Counted from the first letter of the stretch, positions 7,301 to 15,343 are shown. The stretch: DNA of 32,500 nt from Rhizobiales bacterium SYSU XM002 (GCA_009846685.1 VWVY01000010.1:1-32500); one strand, 5' to 3'. A program made the numbers and translations. The notes: generated from the sequence alone by a model not told the origin.

Positions 7301-8365
7301 TCAGCGCTTTTGTTCGGTTTCGGGAGGGGGGAGAAGGTCGCGGGCTTCATTGAGGTAGGCGCGGATGGTGTCGTCGGACAATGATAGGCCGACACGCTGC
7401 AATTCGTCGGAAATGTCCTTGGCGGTGGCGTTGCGGGTCTTGGCGGCATCGTAGCCATACCAAGCCGCTGCCATGCCAATCACCAAGGTCAGCAAGCTGT
7501 TACGCTCTTTTGTCCCTAGCCCTTTCTTCGTCGGGGTTGCCAATTTGAAATGTGATGCGTTTTCAGATGCTACCTTGTCGGCCAACGCCCGTTCTAAACG
7601 AGCAATCTCCGTTTTGTGGGATTCAATTATCTTTTTGTAATCGCTAGATAATTTTCCAATATATGCGCTGTGATCCTGCATCATCTTGATGCTGGCTTTC
7701 TTTTCTTCAATCGCCTCAGCTTGGGCCTTTTCCGCGATATCCTTTTGCCGGTCAAAGGCAGATTTCCAGTCGCTGATTTGAATGCCTAAGTCCTTGATGG
7801 CATCAACAAGGACCGAGGGAAACTCAACCCTCATGCGCCCAGCCCACGCGATCAAGACGCCGGGAATTGTCGAATCCCAAAGTTGGCCAGCTAGCTTCGC
7901 GCGATTGAAAATTTCGCGCTGTGCTTGATATTTCTCAGCAAAGGGGGAAATGCCGACAAGGCTCTTGAGCTTATCCCAATTGACCTTGCGCGGGTCTTTT
8001 CCAAGCGAAAGCGCAACTGCTTCATCAAGGGTCCAAGCCGACATTCGGGACCAGTGGGAAATGTCCGCGTCAGCCGATTGCTGACTGAACCAGCGTTGGG
8101 CCTCTTCCGCTGCCCGCTTTTCAGCCGCCTTTAGCGCCTCCGACTTAGCTACCTCTTCGGCGCGCGCCATCAGTTCGGATCGTGGGAGCGCGCGTAGCTC
8201 TTTTCGGTATTCTGCGGCATTTTTAAGATAAACACTATTATGGCTTTCGCCGCTGCCAAAGCTCCCAAGTGAAGTTGTTGCCCTATAAGAACGTTCATAG
8301 GGGAATTTTACACGCACAAGATAGTCAAGCGGGTCAGTCTCCCACGAGTTCGACAGCACTACCAT
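7301..8365 (-). CDS. 354-aa island protein with coiled coil and C-terminal HTH-like region, unknown function
   Basis: I do not recognise a named family. The N-terminal 55 residues contain no clear motif. Residues about 55-95 are strongly helical and charged (RKELRALPRSELMARAEEVAK...). Residues about 205-275 are heptad-like and likely coiled coil (DRQKDIAEKAQAEAIEEKK..., KTEIARLERALADK). The C-terminus (about 288-350) reads NSLLTLVIGMAAAWYGYD, then AKDISDELQRVGLSLSDDTIRAYLNEA, which resembles a helix-turn-helix that I associate with cargo proteins of other islands. No signal peptide or firm membrane segment is seen; IGMAAAWYGY is short. The gene starts at ATG 8365 with GAAAGAG upstream, 106 bp downstream of the integrase stop. 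A DNA-binding or oligomeric role is inferred only. Confidence 0.7.
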   Translation of the reverse strand: MVVLSNSWETDPLDYLVRVKFPYERSYRATTSLGSFGSGESHNSVYLKNAAEYRKELRALPRSELMARAEEVAKSEALKAAEKRAAEEAQRWFSQQSADADISHWSRMSAWTLDEAVALSLGKDPRKVNWDKLKSLVGISPFAEKYQAQREIFNRAKLAGQLWDSTIPGVLIAWAGRMRVEFPSVLVDAIKDLGIQISDWKSAFDRQKDIAEKAQAEAIEEKKASIKMMQDHSAYIGKLSSDYKKIIESHKTEIARLERALADKVASENASHFKLATPTKKGLGTKERNSLLTLVIGMAAAWYGYDAAKTRNATAKDISDELQRVGLSLSDDTIRAYLNEARDLLPPPETEQKR

Positions 8366-8471
8366 CTCGGCTCTTTCAGTTGGTGCAAACCAGATTGTGC
8401 TCGCCGAATTTTTATTCGCATAGGCCGGGGCGCGGATTCCTTGCTGTTATCACCAGCCTTGATTGATCAGC

Positions 8472-9701
8472 CTATCCAATATGCTCATCCCTCTGCTTCC
8501 ACCGCACCACCTCACCGCCCTTGCGCAGGGTGTCGAGGTGGTCCGCCCACCATTGCGCCATGGTGACACGCTCTTTCCAGTAGGCGCCGTGGTTATAGGC
8601 GCGGCGAATTTCGTTGGCGTCTTGGTGCGAAAGCGCGCGTTCGATGGCATCGGGTGAGAAATGCCCGCTTTCGTTGAGAAGCGTCGAGGCCGTGCCGCGA
8701 AAGCCGTGCGCAGTCATTTGCTCCTTGGTGTAGCCCATGCGACGCAAGGCGGCGTTGAGCGTGTTCTCGCTGATCGGCTGGACATAGGAGCGATTGCCGG
8801 GGAACAGCAGCTTGCCTTCGCCGGTCAGGGCGCGCAGTTCTTGCAGAATGGCCAAGGCTTGGCGGGAGAGGGGCACATGATGTTCGCGCCGCATCTTCAT
8901 GCGACCGGCGGGAATCGTCCAAACCGCCTTGGCAAAATCGAATTCGCTCCATTCCGCGTTGCGTAGTTCACCGGGGCGCGTGAATAGCAGCGCGGCAAGC
9001 TTCAAGGCGGCTTTGGTGGTGAGTTGCCCGTCAAAGTCTTCAATGGCTCTCAAAAGCCCGCCGAAGGCCACGCGGTCGATGATGGCGGCACGATGCTTGG
9101 TCTTGTGCGAAGTCAGCGCGCCATGGAGGGCTTGGGTCGGATCGTCCTTGCGGTGTCCGTGCGCCATGCCATAGCGAATGATGGCACCGCACAGCTCCTT
9201 GGTGCGGGTGGCGGTTTCAAAGCGGCCCTTGGCTTCGATCTTTTTGAGCGGTGCCAGAATCTCCGGGGCGGTCAGTTCGGCAATGGGGCGCTTGCCAAAG
9301 GCGGGCAGGACATAGCGCAGTTGTGAGCGCAGGCGTTTTTGGGTGCTTTCCGCCATGCCCTCGCGCGCCTTCTTGGCGAGGTATTCCCCGGCAATGGCTT
9401 CAAAGGTCGCGGCATCAGCAAGCGCCTTGGTGATCTTGTCGAGTTTCTTCTGTTGGCCGGGGTCGATTCCAGAGGCCACCAGCGCCTTGGCTTCGTCGCG
9501 TTTGCGGCGGGCGTCGGCCAACCCAACAAACGGGAATTGACCCAACACCGTGTCTTTTTGCTTCCCGTTGATGCGATAGGCATAGCGCCATGTTTTTGCC
9601 CCGCCGGGCAAAACCCATAGCTGGAGGCCGCCCCCATCGGATTTCTTGTATTTTTCCGCCGCCGGTTTGAGGTTCCGAATTTCCCGATCCGTGAGTGCCA
9701 T
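8472..9701 (-). CDS. intA: P4-type tyrosine integrase of the island
   Basis: This 409-aa protein catalyses site-specific recombination between the tRNA-Leu 3' end and the island attachment site. The N-terminal DUF4102 arm-binding domain is seen in MALTDREIRNLKPA...YKKSDGGGLQLWV and in RRKRDEAKALVASGIDP. The catalytic domain has R242 (LLFTRPGELR), H332-x-x-R335 (AHGFRGTAST), H359 (ALSHQ) and Tyr 369 (RRAYN). All are present, and length is normal for the family. The ATG at 9701 matches the family start; the frame stays open upstream to 9809 through repeats, which I treat as non-coding. The gene lies 196 bp from the tRNA 3' end and reads away from it. The symbol follows common usage for this class. 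Confidence 0.92.
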   Translation of the reverse strand: MALTDREIRNLKPAAEKYKKSDGGGLQLWVLPGGAKTWRYAYRINGKQKDTVLGQFPFVGLADARRKRDEAKALVASGIDPGQQKKLDKITKALADAATFEAIAGEYLAKKAREGMAESTQKRLRSQLRYVLPAFGKRPIAELTAPEILAPLKKIEAKGRFETATRTKELCGAIIRYGMAHGHRKDDPTQALHGALTSHKTKHRAAIIDRVAFGGLLRAIEDFDGQLTTKAALKLAALLFTRPGELRNAEWSEFDFAKAVWTIPAGRMKMRREHHVPLSRQALAILQELRALTGEGKLLFPGNRSYVQPISENTLNAALRRMGYTKEQMTAHGFRGTASTLLNESGHFSPDAIERALSHQDANEIRRAYNHGAYWKERVTMAQWWADHLDTLRKGGEVVRWKQRDEHIG

Positions 9702-9712
9702 AGCTGGGTCCG

Positions 9713-9775
9713 TGTTGGGTTTTTGTTGGGCCGGAGTGTTGGGCTTTTGTGCCCGGACCAACATAAAACCCAACA
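9713..9775. repeat. Cluster of TGTTGGG(T/C)TTTT repeats upstream of the integrase (candidate arm sites / operator)
   Basis: TGTTGGGTTTTT (9713-9724) and TGTTGGGCTTTT (9737-9748) are direct repeats 24 bp apart. An inverted copy AAAACCCAACA lies at 9765-9775, and GACCAACAT at 9756-9764. The same elements recur at the opposite island end (859-883). Their position between the integrase start and the core attachment site fits integrase arm sites, and they may also autoregulate the integrase promoter. This is inferred from arrangement. Confidence 0.55.
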
Positions 9776-9897
9776 AATCGGCTGGGTGCAAGCGCACGCC
9801 AGTGGACACAAAAAGACGAAAATGGACGCATAAAGCGCCATTTATGCCGATTTTTCAGATATTTGCGGATATGCGCGGATGTGTGTGGAGGGTAATT

Positions 9898-9917
9898 TGG
9901 TGCCCCTGGCCGGAATC
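9898..9917. repeat. Right attachment site of the island, within tRNA-Leu
   Basis: These 20 bases are identical to 786-805 and form the CCA end, discriminator, 3' acceptor strand and part of the T-stem of the tRNA-Leu gene. The tRNA reads through unchanged, so insertion has kept the gene functional. Confidence 0.9.
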
Positions 9918-9982
9918 GAACCAGCACTCCTTGCGGAAACCGATTTTGAGTCGGTCGCGTCTACCAGTTCCGCCACAGGGGC
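9898..9982 (-). tRNA. tRNA-Leu (anticodon CAA)
   Basis: The reverse complement folds as an 85-nt class II tRNA. Acceptor stem GCCCCTG pairs with CAGGGGC, followed by discriminator A and encoded CCA. The D-arm region reads GGCGGAACTGGTAGACGC. The anticodon stem ACCGA/TCGGT encloses loop CTCAAAA, giving anticodon CAA for UUG codons. A long variable arm (TTTCCGCAAGGAG) follows, then T-loop GGTTCGATTCC. It is the integration target of the island; its 3' 20 bases are repeated at 786-805. Confidence 0.95.
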
Positions 9983-10133
9983 ATCGGGGAGCCCGATGAG
10001 ATCCATCGCCTAACACAGCGATTTGCTGCCGGTCAACGGCAGGGCTTCGACTGAGGCAGGTGATTGACGGTGCGCATCCTGTTGGATCGCGAGGTCATGG
10101 ACATTCTCGAGCCGGGCGGCTAATCCGGCTTCC

Positions 10134-10715
10134 ATGTTCAAAGCGCTCTATGACTGGACGATTTCGCTCTCGCGTTCGCCGCGCGCGCCGCAGGCGCTGG
10201 GCATGGTTTCCTTCGCGGAAAGCTCGTTTTTTCCCATCCCGCCGGATGTAATGCTGATCCCGATGGCGATGGCCAAGCCCGAAAAGGCGTGGCGGTACGC
10301 ACTGATCTGCACGGTCACCTCGGTCCTTGGTGGGCTTCTCGGTTATGCGATCGGCGCACTGCTTTACGACACGCTCGGTGCTTGGCTCATTCAGCTCTAT
10401 GGCTACGGCGACAAGATGGACGCCTTCCGCGAGCTTTACCAGAAGCATGGGCACTGGATCATCCTCATCAAGGGTTTCACGCCGATCCCTTTCAAGCTCA
10501 TCACCATCGCGAGCGGGCTGGCGGGCTACGATTTCTGGATGTTCGTCCTGCTCTCGATTCTGACGCGGGGCGCACGCTTCTTCTTTGTTGCAGGCATCAT
10601 GAACCGCTTCGGCGTGCCGCTGCGCCGCTTTATCGAGAACAACCTCACTTTGGTCGGAATCGTCACGCTTGTTGCGATCGTCGGCGGGTTCGCCGTAGCG
10701 AAATTCCTGTTCTGA
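10134..10715 (+). CDS. YqaA family (DedA/SNARE-associated) inner membrane protein
   Basis: This 193-aa protein is a small DedA-superfamily membrane protein of the YqaA type. It has a helical N-terminus, an FAESSFFPIPPDVMLIPMAM segment typical of the family's re-entrant region, and further hydrophobic stretches near residues 55-80, 115-145 and 165-190. The GFTPIPFKLITIASG motif (about 113-127) is the conserved second half seen in DedA proteins, which are thought to flip membrane lipids. It begins 152 bp after the tRNA 5' end and is followed after 9 bp by dsbB, so the two are probably cotranscribed. The upstream RBS is weak. The precise substrate is unknown. Confidence 0.85.
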   Translation: MFKALYDWTISLSRSPRAPQALGMVSFAESSFFPIPPDVMLIPMAMAKPEKAWRYALICTVTSVLGGLLGYAIGALLYDTLGAWLIQLYGYGDKMDAFRELYQKHGHWIILIKGFTPIPFKLITIASGLAGYDFWMFVLLSILTRGARFFFVAGIMNRFGVPLRRFIENNLTLVGIVTLVAIVGGFAVAKFLF

Positions 10716-10724
10716 GGCGCGACC

Positions 10725-11231
10725 ATGCGGGCTCTTTCAAACGCGACCGGCCTGTTCGTTGTCGCAACTGCGCTCGCGGCAGCGACCATCGCCGGGGCGT
10801 GGTTCTCCGAACTGGGCCTTGGCTTCGTGCCGTGCAAGCTCTGCCTCATCGAGCGCTGGCCCTATTATCTCGCATTACCGATCGTGGTGACGGGATTCGT
10901 GCGGATGCGCCAGCCCGAGGCGCGGATGGCGGTGATCGCGGCGGCCGGCTTTCTCGGATTGCTGTTTCTCGTCTCGGCCGGGCTCGGGGCCTATCACGCG
11001 GGCGTCGAGTGGAAGTTCTGGGCGGGGCCGACGGATTGCGGCGGGCGGGTGAATGCCGGCGCCGTCAGCATCGAGGATTTCCGCAAATCGCTGAACACCG
11101 CGCGGGTGGTGTTGTGCGACGAAGCGCCGATGCGGATTCTCGGCCTTTCCTTCGCTGGATGGAATGCGGTGGTCTCGCTTGTGATTGCCGGGCTCTATTT
11201 CGCCTCGGCGCGGAAATTCGCCGCCCGATGA
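10725..11231 (+). CDS. dsbB: Disulfide bond formation protein DsbB
   Basis: This 168-aa inner-membrane protein of the DsbB family re-oxidises periplasmic DsbA with quinone as acceptor. The first redox pair is C37-K-L-C40, followed by IERWPYY, matching the family CxxC-(Q/E)R(W/Y)P(Y/F) signature. The second periplasmic pair is C105 (TDCGG) and C131 (VLCDE). Four hydrophobic helices are visible at about 5-27, 47-60, 67-90 and 136-158. The ATG follows the yqaA stop by 9 bp. It ends 4 bp from the convergent HNH gene. A tlpA-like thioredoxin gene is also in the window, but there is no direct linkage. Confidence 0.9.
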   Translation: MRALSNATGLFVVATALAAATIAGAWFSELGLGFVPCKLCLIERWPYYLALPIVVTGFVRMRQPEARMAVIAAAGFLGLLFLVSAGLGAYHAGVEWKFWAGPTDCGGRVNAGAVSIEDFRKSLNTARVVLCDEAPMRILGLSFAGWNAVVSLVIAGLYFASARKFAAR

Positions 11232-11235
11232 AGCC

Positions 11236-11850
11236 TCACGGCTCCAGTTCCGAATCCCAGTAGAGATAGTCGAACCAGCTCTGGTGCAGGTAGTTCGGCG
11301 GGAACAGCCGACCATTGCGGTGCAGATCCTGCACGCTTGGCGCATAGGGCGGCTGGAAGGGCAGCATGTCTATTTCGTGCGGCATCCGGTCAGCCTTGCG
11401 CAGGTTGCAGGGCGAGCAGGCGGCGACGACGTTTTCCCAGGTGGTGAGCCCGCCCTTGGAGCGGGGGATGACGTGATCGAAGGTGAGTTCCTCATGTGCG
11501 CCACAATACTGGCAGGTGAAGCGATCGCGCAGAAACACGTTGAACCGCGTGAAGGCGGGCGTGCGGGCTGGCTTAACATAGGTCTTGAGCGAGACGACGC
11601 TCGGCAGGCGCATCGAGAACGACGGCGATGACACCGCGCGGTCATACTCGGCGATGATGTTGACCCGGTCCATGAAGACGGCTCGCACAGCGTCCTGCCA
11701 TGACCAGAGCGAGAGCGGGTAATAGGAGAGGGGGCGATAGTCTGCGTTGAGGACGAGGGCAGGGCAGCTTTCTGGCGACGCCGGAGGCGATGGCCCGGCG
11801 ACGAATTTCGGCGGGGTCACAAGTCTTTCAGGGCTGAATTGCAGTGTCAC
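11236..11850 (-). CDS. HNH endonuclease family protein
   Basis: This 204-aa protein has an HNH/beta-beta-alpha-metal domain at about 103-155: C113-Q-Y-C116, the DH pair D125-H126 (TFDHVIPRSKGG), N140 (TWENVV) and C145-S-P-C148. The paired CxxC motifs would hold structural zinc. The N-terminus has the conserved ALVLNADYRPLSYYPLSLW stretch found in this widespread bacterial subfamily. Such proteins are mostly uncharacterised chromosomal genes, with DNA nicking or repair roles presumed. The start is a GTG at 11850 preceded by a G-rich stretch. Adjacent to yqaA-dsbB, as I recall from related genomes. It is not linked to the restriction island. Confidence 0.85.
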   Translation of the reverse strand: MTLQFSPERLVTPPKFVAGPSPPASPESCPALVLNADYRPLSYYPLSLWSWQDAVRAVFMDRVNIIAEYDRAVSSPSFSMRLPSVVSLKTYVKPARTPAFTRFNVFLRDRFTCQYCGAHEELTFDHVIPRSKGGLTTWENVVAACSPCNLRKADRMPHEIDMLPFQPPYAPSVQDLHRNGRLFPPNYLHQSWFDYLYWDSELEP

Positions 11851-12002
11851 GCAGACCCCCGATCGAACGCTTGGCTGATGTTACGCTGGTCCCGACGCTA
11901 TGAAGGCACTTTCTCTTTTCATTGATGACAGGCACGCGAATCGAGCCCGCGCGCTGCGATGCGATAAGTGTAGGCTTGATGTGACGCGCGTGTGAAGGGG
12001 GG

Positions 12003-12467
12003 CTAATCCTCTCTTGGTGCCGTTCTGCGCATCTGGAAGCCTGTCTTCGATTGCTCGAAGCCCGCAGCCTCATAGAAGGCCAAGGTCGAGGCTCGTTTTG
12101 AGCCTGTCATGAGCATCACCTTGTAGCAACCGGCTTCCCATGCGCGTTCTGTTGCCGCGTGCAGCACTGACTTGCCAAATCCCCGATTCCGGAAATCGGC
12201 ATGGGTCACGACGTTCTCGATCAGTGCGTAGGGTTTCCCGCCGCGCGTCAAATTCGGAATGATGACCAGTGTGCAACTGGCAACAAGCTCTGCACTGGAT
12301 TCGCCCAGCAGGATCGCGCTGCCGGGGTAGCGGAGGAACTGCTCGAAAATGACTGGCGCCCGATCCTCGGGGCAAGCCGTATCGGCAGCAATGAGGTGGC
12401 GGTAAAGTTCGATCAGGGCGGGAAGGTCAGCCTTATTTGCCGTCCGAATGCGCAATGGTTCGTCCAT
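12003..12467 (-). CDS. GNAT family N-acetyltransferase
   Basis: This 154-aa protein has the GNAT fold signature. Motif A for acetyl-CoA is in VVTHADFRNRGFGKSVL (R-x-x-G-x-G/A type), preceded by IENV and followed by CYKVMLMTGSK and AFYEAAGF, the typical C-terminal strand-helix. The substrate cannot be told. ATG 12467 is preferred: GAGGAAAA lies 6-8 nt upstream. A GTG at 12482 overlaps the hbd stop and would add five residues. Being 11 bp downstream of hbd, it is likely the last gene of the etf-hbd cluster transcript. Confidence 0.85.
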   Translation of the reverse strand: MDEPLRIRTANKADLPALIELYRHLIAADTACPEDRAPVIFEQFLRYPGSAILLGESSAELVASCTLVIIPNLTRGGKPYALIENVVTHADFRNRGFGKSVLHAATERAWEAGCYKVMLMTGSKRASTLAFYEAAGFEQSKTGFQMRRTAPRED

Positions 12468-12478
12468 CGCGCTTTTCC

Positions 12479-13360
12479 TCACCGCGTCGGTACCGGCTTC
12501 TCGCCGCGATAATCGTAGAATCCGCGCTTGGTCTTGCGGCCGAGCCAGCCAGCCTCGACATATTTCACGAGGAGCGGGCAGGGGCGATATTTGCTGTCCG
12601 CGAGCCCGTCATGCAGCACCTGCATGATCGAGAGGCAGGTGTCGAGGCCGATGAAATCGGCCAGTTGCAGCGGGCCCATCGGGTGGTTGGCGCCGAGCCG
12701 CATCGCGGTGTCGATGGCCTCGACCGAGCCGACGCCCTCATAGAGCGTGTAGATCGCCTCGTTGATCATCGGCAGGAGGATGCGGTTGACGATGAAGGCC
12801 GGAAAATCCTCGCTCATCGTCACGGTCTTGCCGAGCTTCTGGATGAACTCCTGGCTCCGGGCGAAGGTCTGGTCGTCGGTCGCGATGCCGCGGATGATCT
12901 CCACGAGTTGCATCACCGGCACCGGGTTCATGAAGTGGATGCCGATGAAATGCTCCGGTCGTCCTGTCGCGGCGCCCAGGCGCGTGATCGAGATCGACGA
13001 GGTATTCGAGGCGATGATGGCATCCGGCTTCAGGTTACGCGTCAATTGCTGGAAGATCTTGCGCTTGATCTCCTCGTTCTCGACCGCAGCCTCGATCACG
13101 AGGTCGCAATCGGCGAGGGCGTCCATATCGGCGCTGCCCTGAATATGGTCGAGCGCGGCCTTGCGGATATCGTCCGCGATGGTGCCCTTCTGGACCTGTC
13201 GCGAGAGGTTGCCGTTGATCGTCGCGAGACCGGATTGGACACGGTCCTCGCTGATGTCGTTGAGCACGACATCAAAACCCGCCACTGCGGATACATGGGC
13301 GATGCCGCTGCCCATCTGCCCCGCGCCGATAACGCCAACCTTGCGAATGCCGCTGCCCAT
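12479..13360 (-). CDS. hbd: 3-hydroxybutyryl-CoA dehydrogenase
   Basis: This 293-aa protein oxidises or reduces between 3-hydroxybutyryl-CoA and acetoacetyl-CoA with NAD(P). The Rossmann motif GAGQMGSG lies at 12-19. The catalytic segment IGIHFMNPVPVMQLVEI contains the HxxNP motif, and SNTSS(I) precedes it. The C-terminal dimer domain contains NRILLPMINEA and GANHPMGPL, as in Hbd/PaaH proteins. Length is standard. AGAGAAG lies just upstream of the ATG. It sits 101 bp downstream of etfA, an order common in Hyphomicrobiales, where ETF accepts electrons from acyl-CoA dehydrogenases in the same fatty-acid pathway. Confidence 0.95.
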   Translation of the reverse strand: MGSGIRKVGVIGAGQMGSGIAHVSAVAGFDVVLNDISEDRVQSGLATINGNLSRQVQKGTIADDIRKAALDHIQGSADMDALADCDLVIEAAVENEEIKRKIFQQLTRNLKPDAIIASNTSSISITRLGAATGRPEHFIGIHFMNPVPVMQLVEIIRGIATDDQTFARSQEFIQKLGKTVTMSEDFPAFIVNRILLPMINEAIYTLYEGVGSVEAIDTAMRLGANHPMGPLQLADFIGLDTCLSIMQVLHDGLADSKYRPCPLLVKYVEAGWLGRKTKRGFYDYRGEKPVPTR

Positions 13361-13461
13361 CGTCTTCTCTTTTTCCTGAACCCCGGAACCAGAGGCTAGG
13401 CCATTCGGGCCTCCCGGCTCAAGCGCCGGAAGGCGATATTCTTACAAAATATGAAAGGCGA

Positions 13462-14391
13462 TCACAGCGCCTTCGTCATTTCGGGCACGGCGTCGAAGAG
13501 ATCGGCGACGAGGCCGTAATCCGCGACCTGGAAGATCGGGGCATCGGCGTCCTTGTTGATGGCGACGATGACCTTCGAATCCTTCATGCCCGCGAGATGC
13601 TGGATCGCGCCGGAGATGCCGCAGGCGATGTAGAGCGCCGGGGCGACGACCTTGCCGGTCTGGCCGACCTGAAGGTCGTTCGGGGCGTAGCCGGCGTCGA
13701 CCGCCGCGCGCGAGGCACCAACAGCGGCGCCCAGCTTGTCGGCGAGCGGTTCGATCACTTCGCGGAACTTTTCGGAAGAGCCGAGTGCGCGACCGCCGGA
13801 GACGATGATCTTCGCCGAAGCGAGTTCCGGCCGATCCGACTTCGAGACTTCCTCGGAGACGAACTTGGACGCGCCTGTGGTGGCCGGGGCCGCGACGCTC
13901 TCGACCGGGGCCGAGCCGCCCGCGCCAGCCGCGGCGAAGCTCGCCGGCTGGATCGAGACCAGCTTCTTGCCGTCCTTCGACTTCACCGTCTGGATCGCGT
14001 TGCCGGCGTAGATCGGACGCTCGAAGGTATCGGCACCGAGCACCTTGGTCACGGCCGAGATCACCTGCACGTCGAGGAGCGCAGCGGCGCGCGGCAGGAT
14101 GTTTTTGCCGTTGGCGGTCGCGGGGGCGACGATGGCGTCATAGCCGCCGGCGAGGCTCACCAGCAGATCGGCGACAGGTTCGGCGAGGCTGCTGCCGAGG
14201 CTAGCGTCATCCGCCAGCAGCACCTTCTTCACACCGTCAAGCTTGGCGGCGGCATCGGCGGCAGCTTTCGCGCCCGAGCCAGCAACGAGCACATGGATAT
14301 CCCCGCCCATCGCGGCGGCGGCGGAGACGGCCTTGGCGGTGGCGTCGTTGAGGGCGGCGTTGGTGTGTTCAGCGAGAACCAGAACGGCCAT
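13462..14391 (-). CDS. etfA: Electron transfer flavoprotein alpha subunit
   Basis: This 309-aa protein is the FAD-binding subunit of ETF, which carries electrons from acyl-CoA and amine dehydrogenases to ETF-ubiquinone oxidoreductase. The N-terminal domain begins MAVLVLAEH. The C-terminal FAD domain carries [55 protein letters not shown] and [21 protein letters not shown], the full family signature. The ATG at 14391 is 1 nt after the etfB stop, so the two are translationally coupled. The longer upstream frame is etfB read out of phase and was excluded. Confidence 0.96.
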   Translation of the reverse strand: MAVLVLAEHTNAALNDATAKAVSAAAAMGGDIHVLVAGSGAKAAADAAAKLDGVKKVLLADDASLGSSLAEPVADLLVSLAGGYDAIVAPATANGKNILPRAAALLDVQVISAVTKVLGADTFERPIYAGNAIQTVKSKDGKKLVSIQPASFAAAGAGGSAPVESVAAPATTGASKFVSEEVSKSDRPELASAKIIVSGGRALGSSEKFREVIEPLADKLGAAVGASRAAVDAGYAPNDLQVGQTGKVVAPALYIACGISGAIQHLAGMKDSKVIVAINKDADAPIFQVADYGLVADLFDAVPEMTKAL

Positions 14392-14392
14392 A

Positions 14393-15142
14393 TCAGAGCA
14401 CTCCCGCTTCGTTCTTGAGTTTGACAATGAGTTCCTCGACCGAGCCGACCTTGACGCCGGCCTTGCGGGTCGCGGGTTCGGCGGTCTTGAGGACCTCGAG
14501 GCGCGGGGCGACATCGATGCCGAGCGCTTCCGGCGAGGTCTCGTCGAGCGGCTTCTTCTTCGCCTTCATGATGTTGGGCAGCGAGGCGTAGCGCGGCTCA
14601 TTGAGGCGCAGATCGGTGGTGACGATCGCCGGAAGCTTGAGCGATACGGTCTGGAGGCCGCCGTCGACTTCTCGCGTGACATCGACCGAGCCGTCGCCCA
14701 CCACGACCTTCGAGGCGAAGGTGCCCTGGCCCCAGCCGAGCAGGGCGGCGAGCATCTGGCCGGTGGCGTTCATGTCGTCGTCGATCGCCTGCTTGCCGAG
14801 AATGACGAGGCCGGGGCTCTCGTTGCCGATCACGGCCTTGAGGAGCTTCGCCACGGCGAGCGGCTCAACGGTTGCGTCAGTCTTCACGAGGATGCCACGA
14901 TCGGCGCCCATCGCGAGGCCGGTGCGGATCGTCTCCTGCGCCTGCTGCGGGCCGATCGAAACGACGACCACTTCCGAAGCCTTGCCTGCTTCCTTGAGCC
15001 GGAGCGCTTCCTCGACGGCGATCTCGTCGAAGGGGTTCATCGACATCTTCACATTGGCGAGTTCAACACCCGAGCCGTCGCTCTTCACCCGGATCTTCAC
15101 GTTGTAGTCGACAACCCGCTTCACGGGCACGAGGATTTTCAT
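14393..15142 (-). CDS. etfB: Electron transfer flavoprotein beta subunit
   Basis: This 249-aa protein is the AMP-binding partner of EtfA. It begins [17 protein letters not shown]. Family motifs include [24 protein letters not shown] and [25 protein letters not shown]. The C-terminal recognition-loop segment [11 protein letters not shown], which contacts partner dehydrogenases, is present. Length is standard. It is the first of the etfB-etfA pair and lies 201 bp downstream of the adenosyltransferase gene. That gap contains no gene and may hold the promoter. Confidence 0.96.
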   Translation of the reverse strand: MKILVPVKRVVDYNVKIRVKSDGSGVELANVKMSMNPFDEIAVEEALRLKEAGKASEVVVVSIGPQQAQETIRTGLAMGADRGILVKTDATVEPLAVAKLLKAVIGNESPGLVILGKQAIDDDMNATGQMLAALLGWGQGTFASKVVVGDGSVDVTREVDGGLQTVSLKLPAIVTTDLRLNEPRYASLPNIMKAKKKPLDETSPEALGIDVAPRLEVLKTAEPATRKAGVKVGSVEELIVKLKNEAGVL

Positions 15143-15343
15143 GATCGCCGTTCCTGCTCGTTCCTACGTTCCGAAACCCATAGGCGGGACAGTCCCGCCA
15201 TATTGTTCACTTATAAACTGCATGCCGCATCGCCGCAAATGCCTCAGCGCAGCCTAGCACCGGACTAGCGCCTGTTTCGATTGATTTTTGTCATTCGGCT
15301 GACCAATGCGCTACTTTTTTCAGCCAGATCGGAGCCTTTTCGG

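Larger units (their letters stand above)
786..9917. mobile_element. tRNA-Leu-integrated genomic island carrying a type III R-M system
   Basis: The island is bounded by a perfect 20-bp direct repeat, at 786-805 and 9898-9917, the right copy being the 3' end of a tRNA-Leu gene. A P4-type integrase gene begins about 200 bp inside the tRNA end, the standard layout for tRNA-targeted islands. One repeat plus contents is 9112 bp. All cargo genes are on the minus strand, pointing away from the tRNA: integrase, 354-aa protein, AlpA-like regulator, HTH/Cys-cluster protein, second tyrosine recombinase, mod, a 47-aa ORF and res. No conjugation, replication or phage structural genes are seen, so transfer would need help from elsewhere. 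The boundaries are seen directly; mobility is inferred. Confidence 0.88.

Noticed and set aside
9702-9809. In-frame extension of the island integrase by 36 codons
   Set aside because: It is made of the repeated TGTTGGG motifs and has no family similarity; the ATG at 9701 matches the normal integrase start.
10070-10123. Short GTG-started frame before the YqaA gene (possible leader peptide)
   Set aside because: No RBS, no amino-acid run suggesting attenuation and no terminator structure; chance is the simpler explanation.
12437-13399. Plus-strand open frame of 320 codons
   Set aside because: It is antisense to hbd, which has full family motifs; the plus frame is highly Arg/Asp/Leu-biased, as shadows of GC-rich genes are.
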